Shown one piece after another: positions 1 to 11,234 of a stretch of DNA of 64,000 bases (positions are counted from its first letter, which is position 1; every line of letters begins with the position of its first letter). The position numbers and the translations under genes are program-made. The stretch is from positions 806,001 to 870,000 of the forward strand of contig JAFFSR010000265.1 of NCBI GenBank assembly GCA_017163975.1. The letters are read 5' to 3'. The notes beneath the pieces are model-generated. The model did not search any database and had not been told where the DNA came from. It saw only the letters and a program-made list of their open reading frames with translations. The stretch comes from Anastatus disparis. Taxonomy: Eukaryota > Arthropoda > Insecta > Hymenoptera > Eupelmidae.

Positions 1-317
1 TTTTCAAGTCGACAGGCTTATAAGAAAAAGGTGTGCCAACGAGGCGCTCGTATCTATCTGTCTTTCTCTAACCAATCTCATCATGTCTTTTTCTCCCCCT
101 TTTTTTAATATTATTTCATAGAACGAGTCATAAAGGTTGTAACTTTAAGGTTAAGTACGCCACGAAAGCGAATATTATTGATAAAAAAAATTTCCATGGA
201 TTGCAAGGACTGTCACAATGAATGTAAAATGTACGAAGGGTGGAAAAAATGATATCACGATCAATCCTAACCTTCTTTGAAATTTGCACTTTTTAGGAAG
301 TTAGAATAGATTCTTAC

Positions 318-407
318 CGCAAGATTATCGTCGACAATTAGCGGCATTTGTTTAGCTTCTAGGGTTACAGGATTATATTTTTGCCACATAGTCACAAGTC
401 TCGCCAT
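318..407 (-). CDS. First coding exon of an unrecognised minus-strand gene
   Basis: An ATG in good context (GCAACAATGGCG on the minus strand) opens a 30-codon frame. It begins MARLVTMWQKY and ends at a strong splice donor (GCG|GTAAGAA) at 317. The exon is exactly 90 nt, so the intron is in phase 0. The exon is clearly richer in G and C than its surroundings, and its amino-acid composition looks like real protein. Later exons would lie beyond the left edge of the window. I do not recognise the protein; the short basic, aromatic N-terminus could suit a small mitochondrial or membrane-associated protein, but that is a guess. Confidence 0.55.
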
Positions 408-2449
408 TGTTGCACTTTTTAATTATATTAAATTTAGTTATTCACGGAACAATTGCGTATGATAACTTTATCTTGTTTGTCCTTTTCCTCGTGGACGCTT
501 GCCGTTTGTACAACGGTCACACATACACATACACTAATCTTTCTTTCTCTTTTTTCTCACTTCTTTTAATGAACAGCCTTTAGAGCTAGCAGCGCACAGT
601 AGTTTAGTATTAGTTCACAAACTGGCAGCACTTGACTTGCACACTTTATACTTGTATATATATTACACGTTGCAACGAGAAGAAAAAAAAACTAATACCA
701 CCCAAAGGCCTAATGTAATGCGTATATACGTTATAACAAAACCGTAAGATTCATGTATAATAGCGCTGTATTGCCGACGTCAGTCGTCGCGACGTCGATC
801 GCTGAACTGAACTAAGCGAACATGGAATGCGGCAATAAACTCAAATGTATTATAGTGGCACACGGCATAGCGAATAAGAGAGCGAGACAGAGAGAGAGAG
901 AGAAGTCATTAACTCCCTATGGTCGCAAACGTTATGTCATGAAAAATTTTATCCTTCCCATCATCACTTTTTTTTACTTAACCAAAGAACCGCTATGACC
1001 GTGTTTTTACATGGATTACTATGCTCGTAGTATCAACACTGTACTTACATTTGTTAAAAACAAATATTAGGCTTTTTACATATACGTTTAATTAAATATT
1101 TAAAAATCAGCTGTTTGTAAGAAGATGAGCTTGAACTATTACAAAAGTTGTATGCTTCAAGTTGTACAGGAAAGCATTCCGTAGCTATGCTATGCGTTTT
1201 AAAAGTGGAAAAAAAGAAAAAAGATAGACTAGTTAACTTCCGCCTATAATATGCGAACACTTGGTAAGCATAATATACATCAGCCTATTGCATCCTACTA
1301 TATGTACGAAACCCTATTTATGCTATACCAACCTGCACCTTGTATATTGCTACCTAAGTATATGTGTAACATATAATATGAAAATTAAACGTTTGTATAC
1401 GTTGCATGCATCTGCATTATAACGTTTTTTCTCTTTAAAGAGAATCGGAGCGAGAGAGAGATAGTATTTGTTATAACTGAATTATAAGGAATTCACATTA
1501 CGTATATTTCCGCGATTAAAGAATGCGCGATTTAATAGAAAACTTGCGCGGCATATGCTGTTCGTTGCGTCTTTTTTCATTTTTGTTTTTTAATATATAA
1601 AAACTTTTACATATACCAATGTACTTATTTTAGAAATAAATTATTACTTGAAAATATTACGTTGATAATTTTGTTATAGATAAACTTTAATAAAAGGAGA
1701 AAATTTCTGAAAACTTTATAATTTGTAAGAAAATTTTAAAAAATAGTAATTTTTGTAAAATAAGATTTTTGATTTATTTAATAAAAAATTATTGAATTAA
1801 AATAAAATTTTGAATTTCGTTTATTAAATTTTGAATCTTATTTATGAAATTATAAAATTTAGTAAAAAATAGTATGAAAAATTCAATAATTTGCAATAGA
1901 ACTTTTTTTTATAAATTCTTTTCAAAGCTCATTATATTTTGAGGAAAGGAAAACCAAATCTTATAATTGAGTTAGAAATGACTTTTTATATTTGAAATAT
2001 TTGAAGTTAAATATTTTTCATATTGTTTTCAATAAAAAGTATTCTATTGATTTTTCACTAAAAGTTAATAATATTTTATTGAAAAATTTATTAAAAAATT
2101 TTTTTAAGAAAAATTAAAAAGAATAATAATTAATCTTTTCTTAACTTCTTTGACCGTAAGAGTTTACGTAAAATATCTAATTTATATGCGTGTATGTGTG
2201 TGCGTCTTGGAATATGTAAGTACAGTATAGAACAATATTAAAATAAATTTTCAATATTCAAGTTTCAAAGTTATTAACTAATATAAAAAGGAAAAAAGTT
2301 AATAATTAATACGAATATAGATTGTGTAACAAGTAAGACATTATATTTTGATTTATGAGTTTTGCGTGTATGCAATGATTAAATGAGCGACGTGCCTCTG
2401 AAAAGAAATCAACTGTATTCTAAAGATATTTATTAAAATAGTCAGATAA
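408..2449. other. AT-rich intergenic DNA, no gene seen
   Basis: Apart from the CpG-rich patch near 780 and short purine and pyrimidine microsatellites, I see only stop-dense AT-rich sequence on both strands. Confidence 0.5.
770..805 (-). promoter_or_regulatory. CpG-rich, CRE-like patch upstream of the 318-407 exon
   Basis: In otherwise AT-rich DNA this short stretch holds two GACGTC cores and several CpGs. Read on the minus strand it contains TGACGTCG, one base from the CRE/ATF consensus. It lies about 370 nt upstream of the start codon of the 318-407 exon, where a promoter could be. A GA-microsatellite follows at about 883-903. A regulatory role is inferred only from position and motif. Confidence 0.25.
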
Positions 2450-2628
2450 GCCGATGAGTGGCCCAGTCGGTAGAGCGTTGGATTGATAATCTCGAGGTTC
2501 AGAGTTTGAATCTCGCTATCGTCGGCCGACCGATATAAGCACCACTGCACGTTACAGGAGCTTTTTTTACAAACATACTGAAGACCTTCGTTGCTACAGC
2601 GACGTTAAATAAAAACGAAAAAAAAAAC
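2450..2628 (+). mobile_element. tRNA-derived SINE, copy 1
   Basis: The 5' 75 bases fold like a tRNA. They include an A-box-like TGGCCCAGTCGG, an anticodon-arm segment with loop TTGATAA (GAT anticodon position) and a degraded B box (GTTTGAATC). An unrelated tail follows (AAGCACCACTGCACGTTAC ... CGACGTTAAATA) and ends in an A-run. The copy at 53718-53925 has the same tRNA head and tail, so this is a family, not a tRNA gene. The degraded B box and the lack of a clear target duplication suggest it is the older copy. Confidence 0.8.
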
Positions 2629-3804
2629 ATTAAAAAACAAATATATCATTATAGACCTCTGTAACATAGCCAAATATATAATAAAAAATAAAAATTTGAT
2701 CAAGATTCTTTCTTGTTATATTGGTTAGCACAGGTAGAAAAATTTATAAACGTTATTTGAGTATCAGTTGCTACTTAAATAATTCGGGTCAAAAATAACT
2801 TTTTATTTTACAAACTAATATTTTCAATTTTACGTAACTTTTATAAAGAGAAAGTTTTTGACTATTTGAACCTCATAAATTGATATTGGAATACTTAATT
2901 TAATTTCTTTGTTAATAATTTAGATAAATTCAAAGAGAAAATAAGTTTGCTTTTTACAAAATATTTGTAGAAAAAAATATTTTTATTCTTCTGAATAAAA
3001 ATAAAGTATAAAAAATTCATTGAGAGAAATAAAAAGGATTAATCTTTATAAAATTGTGTTTATAAGTAAATTATATTTTTAAAAATTTTTCAAATAAATA
3101 TTTCTCTAGATATTTAAACCACAGCTAGGAGAAATATACAAATACTATTGATCCTAATTTTCATAAAAGCTCAAACGCTTTTTCCAGTTAAACAAAGCTA
3201 CAAATAACTGTAAATAATTGTAAATGCATACTAAGAATCTAAACTATTGCTTACCAATTGAATCACTGACGACCTCTCTTAAAGGTATTGTGAAAAAATT
3301 TAATTTTAATTTATTATAAATTTTTTTTTATTATCGAAATCTAGAAAAATCTCATAAATAAAGTCTCAATGCTATTTTTCTAAACTTTTTTTTAATAAAA
3401 TTAAAAATAATTGAAAAACTATTTATTTAAATTTACAAAGTTACAGTTAGGTGTATTTATCTTAATACTATTGAAGAATAAAACTTTTATGTTAACATTA
3501 ATCAAATAGTTTTAATAACAGAAGAGACACATTATGCGCATTCAAATATACACAATTTTAAATGTTTCATAAACAATAGGTAAGAAGATTGTTCACTTTA
3601 CAATTCTTGTTACAATCATATTTAACTAAGATATAAGAACGATATGTGATATCTGATATACTACAATTACATTTTAATTAGACAATTATACATACAAATT
3701 TTGGACGATTTTTATAACTAATTAATAAATATTTTTAATTCACGAATTCTCGTAAAAATATCGTTCCGTATAAATTTTTAATTTACGGTCTTCTTTCATA
3801 CTTA
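2629..3804. other. AT-rich DNA, no convincing gene
   Basis: No coding frame stands out. A possible very short minus-strand exon near 3260-3285, between an AG and GTAAGC, was too short to support. If the TPR gene continues leftward, its next exon could be in this stretch. Confidence 0.4.
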
Positions 3805-4468
3805 CTAGGAGAGTATCAGACCTCCGGATCACGGATTTTGCTCAAACTTTAGGATAAGTTTTCAGATGTCAAAATATGAAAGGAAACAAAATTTTAGACC
3901 CCAACGCTCAATATTTCCTTAGTTACAGGCAATTAAAGAAAATCACTAACAAAGTTACTAGATTTTCAAACGCATATAGTTCCTTAGCATTGATAGCTAA
4001 GAGCTTAAAACTTATTTTAAATGAAAGCTGAGCTCAAATCCTTTCGAAATAGTAGTTATAGCATGTCAAAATATTATTTTTTCCTAAAATTATAGCGTAA
4101 TAAACATTAGACCCATTTTCAGCTTTTGTTATTAATTAATGTTTTAAAAAGAAAAATCAGGTCCAATGTTTATCACGCTACAACTTTGGGAAAAAATAAT
4201 ATTTTGACATGCTATAACTACTATTTCGAAAGGATTTGAGCTCAGCTTTCATTTAAAAAAGCTTTCAAGCTGCTAGCTATCAATGCTAAGGAACTATATG
4301 CGTTTGAAAATCTAGTAACTTTTTTAGTGATTTTCTTTAATTGCCTGTAACTAGGGAAATATTAAGCGTTGGGGTCTAAAATTTTGTTTTCATTTATATT
4401 TTGACATCTGAAAACTTATCCCAACGTTTAAGCAAAATCCGTGATCCGGAGGTCTGATACTCTCCTAG
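3805..4468. mobile_element. Full-length palindromic MITE with TTA target duplication
   Basis: Two arms of roughly 320 bp are inverted copies of each other, starting CTAGGAGAGTATCAGACC and ending with its complement, around a short spacer near 4125-4145. TTA flanks both ends (3802-3804 and 4469-4471). A 3-bp TTA/TAA duplication is typical of PIF/Harbinger elements, so this is probably a non-autonomous member. There is no coding capacity. It lies immediately downstream of the TPR-gene exon at 4623-4889. Confidence 0.8.
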
Positions 4469-4622
4469 TTAGATAAAAATGACAAATATTAGTTAATCCC
4501 TTCGCGATCGAAAATGTATTAATGGTTTTGCCACTCATTATGTTATAAGCTGCCTAAAAATATTAAAGAATTTTTGAAAAATAATATAAATAAAATTTAA
4601 ACAAATTAAAAAAAAATCTTAC

Positions 4623-4889
4623 TTCCAAACGTTTACTTCTCGGATTTGTATCTATCGCTTGATATAGATGTATTACAGCTTCTTTTAAATTGTTTGGCAT
4701 CTCGAAGTAATTTATAAAAGCAATCTGCAACAGTATGTTCTGAACTGCATCTTCATCATATTTGTAGACTTCTATTTCACCCTTCAAATAATCTTGAGCA
4801 TTGAACTCATTAGACGTTTTTAATTGACATTTTACATATAACAATTTCGAGGGTAAATAATTATTAAATTTGAGAAACTTAGCTGCATC
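4623..4889 (-). CDS. TPR-type gene, third readable exon, downstream of the provirus
   Basis: This 267-nt exon (89 codons, phase 0 at both ends) lies between a 3' splice site (TTTTTTAG|GATGCA) and a strong donor (GGAA|GTAAGA) on the minus strand. It begins DAAKFLKFNNYLP and contains helical repeat-like sequence such as AVIHLYQAIDTNPRSKR, which fits a tetratricopeptide repeat. Its phase matches the end of the exon at 26008-26650, and the 21-kb provirus lies in the intron between them. TPR proteins are protein-protein interaction scaffolds; the specific role is unknown. Downstream exons were not identified. Confidence 0.65.
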
Positions 4890-5273
4890 CTAAAAAATTG
4901 TAATTAAAATTTGATTATTGAAGTTTTATAAAAAAATGTAATATTGGTGTTACGACCGGACTAGGTTCGGTCGTTGAGTTCTTAACAAAAATTATTTATT
5001 TTCGCTGGGAACCAGTCTACCGTCCCAGGACTTACCTTGTCCCTTGCTGATGTATTGATTTTAATAATAACTCGTTGGAATACTCACAAGTATAATTCTT
5101 AAATTGATTTTTCTTGATCTTTATTGATTGTAGAAATTAAATTGGATCTAATTTTGATCAGAATTTATGTTTCTCAACATTTATTTATCTGTATAATAAT
5201 TAACGTAACTTTCACTTGAGCGTAACTGATGGTCACGTTTCCTTAGCACAACAGGAATCACGTATTCCTGAAA

Positions 5274-5612
5274 CGTAACCGAAGTGACGCCTAAGATCGT
5301 AACCAAAGTGACGCTTAATAGCGTAACCAAAGTGATACTCCAGAGCGTAACCAAAGTGACGCTCAAAACGTAACCCAAGTGACACCTAAAAACGTAACCC
5401 AAGTGACACTCAAGAACGTAACCAAAGTGACGCTTAATAGCGTAACCAAAGTGACACTCCAGAGCGTAACCAAAGTGACGCTCAAAACGTAACCCAAGTG
5501 ACACCTAAGAACGCAACCAAAGTGGCGCTTAAAAACGTAACCCAAGTGACACTCAAGAACGTAACCAAAGTGACACTTAAGAACGTAACCAAAGTGACAC
5601 TTCAAGCGTAAC
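5274..5612. repeat. 24-bp tandem array in the 3' LTR
   Basis: About 14 full units of 23-24 bp plus a partial, each starting CGTAACC followed by a GTGAC-containing half (consensus CGTAACCAAAGTGACRCTYA). The spacing is very regular. The array lies in the latter third of the LTR in the sense orientation. It could be a protein-binding array, comparable in layout to the Su(Hw) insulator repeats of Drosophila gypsy, though the motif is different. Confidence 0.9.
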
Positions 5613-5769
5613 CAAAACTTCGAATTTCTAAAATAGATGAAATGATAATATAACGATAATTACCCCCCAAAATTCGTATTTAATTAAATGTTATGATCAA
5701 TGTCTCAATAATAATATTAACAATACTTGTGCATATTCACGAGTTATTATTTTATGAATATTTGTTATG

Positions 5770-5771
<2 letters not shown>

Positions 5772-5849
<78 letters not shown>
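5772..5849. repeat. TA microsatellite in the 3' LTR
   Basis: Uninterrupted TA dinucleotides. The matching tract in the 5' LTR is about ten bases shorter, consistent with slippage after insertion. Confidence 0.95.
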
Positions 5850-5853
<4 letters not shown>

Positions 5854-6956
5854 TTTAAGTTATAAGAGAAAAGGGATTATATATATTTTCATAAATTAAA
5901 TAATTCACAAACTTTATTTTAATTAGTTTTTATTTAATTAAATATTTGTCTTGTATCTTACTGTTAGGTTCTTATTCTAAATAATAGTCTCACAACAATT
6001 ATCTTTAATTTTTATGAAGGAAAATAGTTATATGATCTTATATCAATTTCTAAGTATTAACTAAGATTATTTATATAATTTTTCTTTCCTTACTTGCTGA
6101 TTTATGCTTTAATTTTTATTAGGTTAATTTATAAATTTCGTTGGTATGAATAACTCACAAAATTAGGAGAGAAAGAGAAGAAATTGACTCCAATTCGATA
6201 GTCCTGACGTTTCTATACTCAGACTCCTTAAACTACACGGTGAGAAAGTCCGTGGCAAGAATGATTGGTTCCTTCCTCTATTGCTTGAACACAGGTTATA
6301 TTCTGGTCAGCGGCACAGTTGTCTCTCAAGATAATTTATTTATAGAATTTGTGTTGAACGAATTTTCCTTTTTCTTTCAAGGTAAGGTTCCACAGATTCT
6401 GATATCACACAAGATTAATTATTTTAATATTATTAATAAATTAGGCTTCTAGGCTAATTATTAATATGGTTTAAATTTCTAAACCTTAAAAATTTATAAC
6501 TTATTTTTCTAACACTGATTCTAATTTCTCAGTGGACCAGCAGAGCCGACTATTGCGGGTACTGTCTTATTATGACAAAAGGCGACTTGCTAGACCTCCA
6601 GGTTGTTTTTATAACCTTGTGTCCGGGCAATTGGAGATGGTTCGTCCAATCAAACTTCGACGTGTATTTGAATTCATCAAGAAAATCGTCAAGAAGTTCG
6701 TTAGCCTGCTTGCTAATGAAATTCCTAATTTATTTCCTTCTCTGTCTCTCCTTCACACTTTCGTACAATTGAGAGTTTTCGCAATAAAAATGTTGATAAG
6801 TGCTGACTCGGTACATCGCATGGAACTGATTTTGAATCAAAGCTTTGAAATAGTTGAAACTTAGTTTTTATAATTTACTATCGTTGTTTTAAAGAGAAAA
6901 AAAAATGTTTTAATAATTTCTAATTAAATTTAAGGGTAGTTCCATGGGATGTAACA

Positions 6957-6968
6957 CCTTCCCCCTCA
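6957..6968 (-). other. Polypurine tract of the provirus
   Basis: On the minus strand the purine run GAGGGGGAAGG directly abuts the start of the 3' LTR (TGTTACATCCC). This is the expected position of the primer for plus-strand DNA synthesis. Read on the plus strand the same bases are CCTTCCCCCTCAG, a textbook 3' splice site followed by an open frame (6970-7037) and a GTAAGG donor. Confidence 0.8.
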
Positions 6969-6969
6969 G

Positions 6970-7037
6970 GTCGATTATCGTCCCGACAATCAGCGTAAGA
7001 GTCGCAGAATGGGCCGAATCAGGCAACTGGTTTATAG
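6970..7037 (+). other. Possible antisense exon beside the 3' LTR
   Basis: Bounded by CCCCCTCAG on the left and TATAG|GTAAGG on the right, this 68-nt stretch is open (SIIVPTISVRVAEWAESG) and more GC-rich than its neighbours. It could be an exon of a transcript read from the plus strand. No upstream or downstream partner exon is proven. Confidence 0.3.
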
Positions 7038-7522
7038 GTAAGGTGTTAGATAATGTAATTGGTTATAAGATGTTTAATTACCTTGGACACTTTGACTTTT
7101 ATTGTAACATTAGTTTTGTTATTCTTTGATAAAACTTAATTTTGAATTTATGGTTTGAACTAATTATATATATATTGTTTCTAAGAGAAAGAAAGAGAAA
7201 AAAAAATTTTCTTAATGAATTATAGTAAATGTGGTTACCTACTAGAAGTTTTGAAGTAATAAAAAATTTTCTTAAATCTAAAAAAAATGTACGGTATATT
7301 GAATAAAATTTGAAGTGCTTAGATTATAAATAATTCGCTTGAACATATATATTAACGTTATGCAGAATGTAAGATAATTGTTTACTTAATTGGAAGTTAG
7401 ATTTCTTGAATTAAATTATTTTTATTGAACTTAGCTAAAGTTGTCTTGTTTTGTTGTTCTTGAAGTAGCCGTGAAATTATTGTTTCTTCTAGATGTTATA
7501 GATTGACCACCAATGTTTAGCT

Positions 7523-8050
7523 TTATTCGAAGGACTCGATATTGAGCTCAAAATCCCAACAGTCGGGTTTCGTTAATGTTGTCAGTAATTCCTTTATTGA
7601 TGTTCGTACTCTGCGATATTCTACACGCCACTGAACGGTTGGGTGTTGCATCTCTTTGTAGCTATATGTTATTTCGTAATTAGCTGTACAGGTTGCTCGT
7701 GATATGTATGTTTTTATTTCTTGATTGTAGTTCATATTTAGGTTTTCGATCATCTCGGCTATCTTTTGCCATTTGGTGTTTCTTACTTCCTCTAAGAACC
7801 GAGTGTTACATTCTTTGTTGGTACATCCGTATGGAAATATCTGAGTTGCGAGGTTCCAACTTGCTCTTTCGAAGAGATATCTTGTTACGTGTTGGTAACA
7901 GTTGTTTATGTTCTGGTAAGCAGGTAAATCTTCCATCCTCCTTATATCTTCGTAGATTTGCTTCAATTGAATTTTATATTTTCTGAAGGTGTCGTTTATG
8001 TAGCGTACGATGTTGATAATAGAGAATAGAGTTAAGCTTTTTGGGTTCAT
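7523..8050 (-). CDS. Accessory 175-codon ORF downstream of env
   Basis: An uninterrupted ATG-started frame in the same sense as gag, pol and env, between env and the 3' LTR. The product is mainly charged, with an N-terminal segment suggestive of helix (YINDTFRKYKIQLKQIYED) and six cysteines (for example YGCTNKEC and RATCTANYE). There is no signal peptide, no membrane segment and no family I recognise. Its retention in a young provirus and its protein-like composition argue for coding, but selection cannot be judged from one copy. It would need its own spliced or subgenomic message. Confidence 0.45.
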   Translation of the reverse strand: MNPKSLTLFSIINIVRYINDTFRKYKIQLKQIYEDIRRMEDLPAYQNINNCYQHVTRYLFERASWNLATQIFPYGCTNKECNTRFLEEVRNTKWQKIAEMIENLNMNYNQEIKTYISRATCTANYEITYSYKEMQHPTVQWRVEYRRVRTSIKELLTTLTKPDCWDFELNIESFE

Positions 8051-8666
8051 TTTCCTTTCTTCTTCTCTTTTTTTTCTCTCTTTTTTCTTTTTTTTTTTTT
8101 TTTTTTTATATACAACACAACTAGTATGAAAATTTTGATTTAGAGTGAAGTTTAGCAGTAAATATTATTGAGATAATTAATAGAAAAGGGGATTGTTAAT
8201 TATTAGTTATTATTGGTAATAGATTATGCCGTAAGAAAATTAGCCGGTATTAGAGGAATTATTGTTATCGTGGTTAAGTTTGCGTTTGCACTGAAGTGTT
8301 CGATCGTAGTATAGTCATAAAATTTTTTTTTCAAATTGTTAGTTAGGCGATTTCGTCGTTATAAGGCGAGGAATTCGCTGATATAGCAGCTATGGTTGTT
8401 AGTGTGTATCTTAAGTGAAATCTAAAACGGAGAGGAAAGGGGGGGGGAGCTGTTTTAAATCAATGAATTTTTTTTTTTTGCTTATAAGCAGCAGTAACAA
8501 TCTGTTGTCCAGAGTGAATTGTGCTGCTGGAATCATAGAAAGTTAATTAAGAGAAAAAGGGTCATGGTTTATGCACAGGTAGGATTGTAATATTTCCCTC
8601 TTTTTTTGTTTTTATTTGGGTTTAAGGGATGGTAAGTTATATATATAAAAAAAAATTTTCTTCTAG

Positions 8667-9097
8667 TTTTATCGGTGGCGTGATCTGAGGCTGCTGAGGC
8701 GCTATCTGAGGTGCAGGAACGAGGCTCTGCAGGAGTCTCTTTTCTTGCCCCTGGACTATCAGGACTTCGTTCCGCCACCTCCGTACTATTGTTTGAAAAA
8801 TGTAGATGTAAGTTCTTTTTCGTTTTTTATGATACTAGTCGTAGGAAAAGGAGAGAAAAAAAATAATAAAATTTGTTTGTTTCAGTTTGGTTTTTGGGCC
8901 ATTACTCGTATTTTTAGAAGAATGAATCGGTCGGCGAGTGATGTTTTTTATCTTGGTGATGGTGACTTTAATTTGGATTGTATGTTTTTTTATGAGGTGC
9001 TTGAATTAGTGGTTAGTGGAGTGTTATCAAGGATTGAAATTACGCGAGATGTGATGGTAGTATATGCGGGGTTTGTGAGGTTGTATGTTTTAGCATT
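8667..9097 (+). CDS. Two-exon antisense gene fragment in the provirus 3' region
   Basis: On the plus strand, TTTTCTTCTAG at 8656-8666 precedes an open 141-nt exon (8667-8807, phase 0) that is much richer in G and C than its surroundings and reads FYRWRDLRLLRRYLRC onward. It ends at a GAT|GTAAGT donor. A 78-nt AT-rich intron ends in TTTGTTTGTTTCAG, and a second open exon (8886-9097) runs in the same frame to an ATT|GTAAGT donor. Paired consensus splice sites, matching phase and the contrast in base composition support a real spliced gene antisense to the provirus. No start or stop exon was found, and I do not recognise the protein. Confidence 0.45.
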
Positions 9098-9308
9098 GTA
9101 AGTTATTATGTATATATTTATAAATAAAAATAGAGATAAAAAAATTTTTTTTTTTTTTATAAGAAGTCTCTTTTCGTTATCTTGCCTACCAGAAACATTA
9201 AAAATTAAAATAATTAATAATAAATGGAGGAAGAGAAAAGGAAGAGAAAAAAAATTGAAATTTAGGAGGGGCAGCCGTAGGAATTGGCCGATTGAAGCTG
9301 TGAGGTAA

Positions 9309-10828
9309 TAGGCGGAGTGACATAAGCAAAACTTAATAGTTTATTAATAAAAGTTAATAAAATTTATTAACTAGCTCTATATTCATTTGTTATTGTATAT
9401 TTCAAATTGGAATTTGGTAACAATTTAATGCCACTTACTTCTGAATTCTCTCTCTTTTAAAAAGGAATAAATTTAGAAAATACAGATGTCATGAACTTTT
9501 TAGCTTATATCAATATCATAAAATATTTATCTAATATGAGCCTGGCAAGTAATTTGGTAAATTTAAAATAAGATTTTAAATATTTCGGAATATTTTTAGA
9601 TAAATAATAGAAAAGAACGATAAGAAATTAAATTTCGATAGTATAATTTAGTATATAAATTATTTCTAGATTGACAGCTTAAAAAAAATTTTTTTTTTTT
9701 TTTCAAAAATATAGTATAATATTTGCCTAAAATGTACTAATTTTAAAAGTTTGTTTATTCAATTTAAAAATTCAAATTGAATCACGCTTAGAGTAAACAG
9801 TTTATCTGTAAAATAAAATTAAAATCTTTTGTTTGGAAGAATGATATAATTACTATAATTAAGAAAATAAAATTTAGAATTTTTATTTGTATTTGCATTT
9901 TAAAAATAGGAACGATATACATATCGTTAAGAATTGATTTGAACTATTTTAAAAATTATACCATCTAATGCATTTCTTTTCCTGAAATTTTGCACTAAAA
10001 TGTGGAGATAGTCAATATTTATGTGTAGGTATAATGTCCGTTTTGTGTCTCCTTAAAATGTGAAGTTTGAAGTGATGATAAAATTGGAAAAGTCGTTTTT
10101 ATAAGCTACATTACATTGTAATGAAAAACAGATGTTTTTAATCATGGATACTTTTACATGACTATGTCTAGAGATTGATCTTGGAATTCTCTTACGATAT
10201 GTCTTGAAATTTAAAAACATTAGATGGATATTAAGAATTATGTGTATTAAAGGTTATATATTTGCAAAACAACTTTTGACTTTGTAATAATTTATGTTAT
10301 TTAAATTTTGAAAGATTTAAGAAATGTTAAAAAAAAATAATTTAAAAGCTTACTATTTCTTCAATTTTTTTTTAAAAATAATAGTAAGAAAATGAATATC
10401 GTGATAATATATCTTTTAAATGAGATTTATTTTTCTCGAAGTTTTCCGTGTCTATAAATTCACTGATGCTGCGTAAACTGCTCTGATACATTAGTATATA
10501 ACATCAATTTCTTTACTATTAGTAGATATGAAATTACTATTGTTTAATAATGAACAGAAAATAATAACACTATATTAACAGTCAATCATTAAAAATTTAT
10601 ATACATTGATTAGATATAGGGTGCGCTTGCGCGCATGGATTTTTTTGTTGAAGGAAAAAAAATTATTACCGAATATTATTCAATAGAAGTTTATGAAATG
10701 AGCTTCCCTCACTTTCATCTAAATTTTAATAATACGTTTTTAACAGTGTAGTTACCATAATGGGGTTTCTTAAAATATATTTTAAAAATCGAATACATTA
10801 GCTTGATATTAAGTTTTTGTGTATGGAC

Positions 10829-10862
<34 letters not shown>

Positions 10863-11100
10863 CTTGTAAATAACTTTTTGTTTATAGTAGTTTGCGTTAA
10901 TTAAATTTGAAATAGTTAAGAAATATAAAAAAAACGACACGTGACCTTAGACTAGTTGAAATTTGGTACTTGGTTTTAATTGTTACATTAGTTCGAGTAA
11001 ATCAATCGGTGGTTAATGTGTGTACAAAATTCGTGTGTAACTTCATTTGGTGGTTATCATAGGGACTTGATGATGTTATTAAGTCAAGATTGTGCGACGA
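9309..11100. other. AT-rich, non-coding stretch inside the provirus
   Basis: Stop-dense AT-rich DNA with a run of about 30 T at 10830-10859. The 9965-10073 segment resembles one arm of the foldback element at 34581-34897 (shared TAATGCATTTCTTTT and TAATGTC...TCTCCTT), so a MITE arm seems to have entered the provirus lineage. No gene seen. Confidence 0.4.
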
Positions 11101-11184
11101 TTCAAAAATCGCGCTAGACATAGTTCATATACTTAGCCGCTACGAGGCGCTACTCCCGCAACGGGAATAGCGAGCTCCATAGCA

Positions 11185-11192
11185 TATATAAG
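11185..11192 (+). promoter_or_regulatory. TATA box of the antisense unit
   Basis: TATATAAG in a GC-enriched island (about 11110-11480), opposite in direction to the provirus. Roughly 30 nt downstream lies TTTGGACTCG, a plausible start region, followed by the three structured hairpins and a spliced leader into the 12456-13469 ORF. Confidence 0.45.
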
Positions 11193-11234
11193 CAAGCCGC
11201 CGAGCCAGCCTTTGGACTCGTCTCCCCTTCCATT

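Larger units (their letters stand above)
4948..6956 (-). repeat. 3' LTR of the provirus (2009 bp)
   Basis: Direct repeat of 23990-25985, with ends TGTTAC/GTAACA. It contains an array of about 14 units of 24 bp (5274-5612) and a long TA microsatellite (about 5772-5849). The 13-bp length difference from the other LTR comes mainly from the TA tract. LTRs carry promoter and polyadenylation signals; I could not place a sense-strand TATA box with confidence. The plus strand of the LTR has an open frame with no ATG at its start (about 6531-6864) that follows a 3' splice-site-like TTCTCAG. Confidence 0.93.

Noticed and set aside
2353..2550. Possible tRNA gene or short protein at 2450-2525
   Set aside because: The tRNA-like head has a shared SINE tail and A-run and recurs at 53718, so it is a SINE; the open frame is incidental.
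5181..5605. Repeat-protein-like frames (CHFGYVL repeats) in the LTR
   Set aside because: They arise from the 24-bp tandem array being a multiple of three; the array is better explained as a DNA-level repeat.
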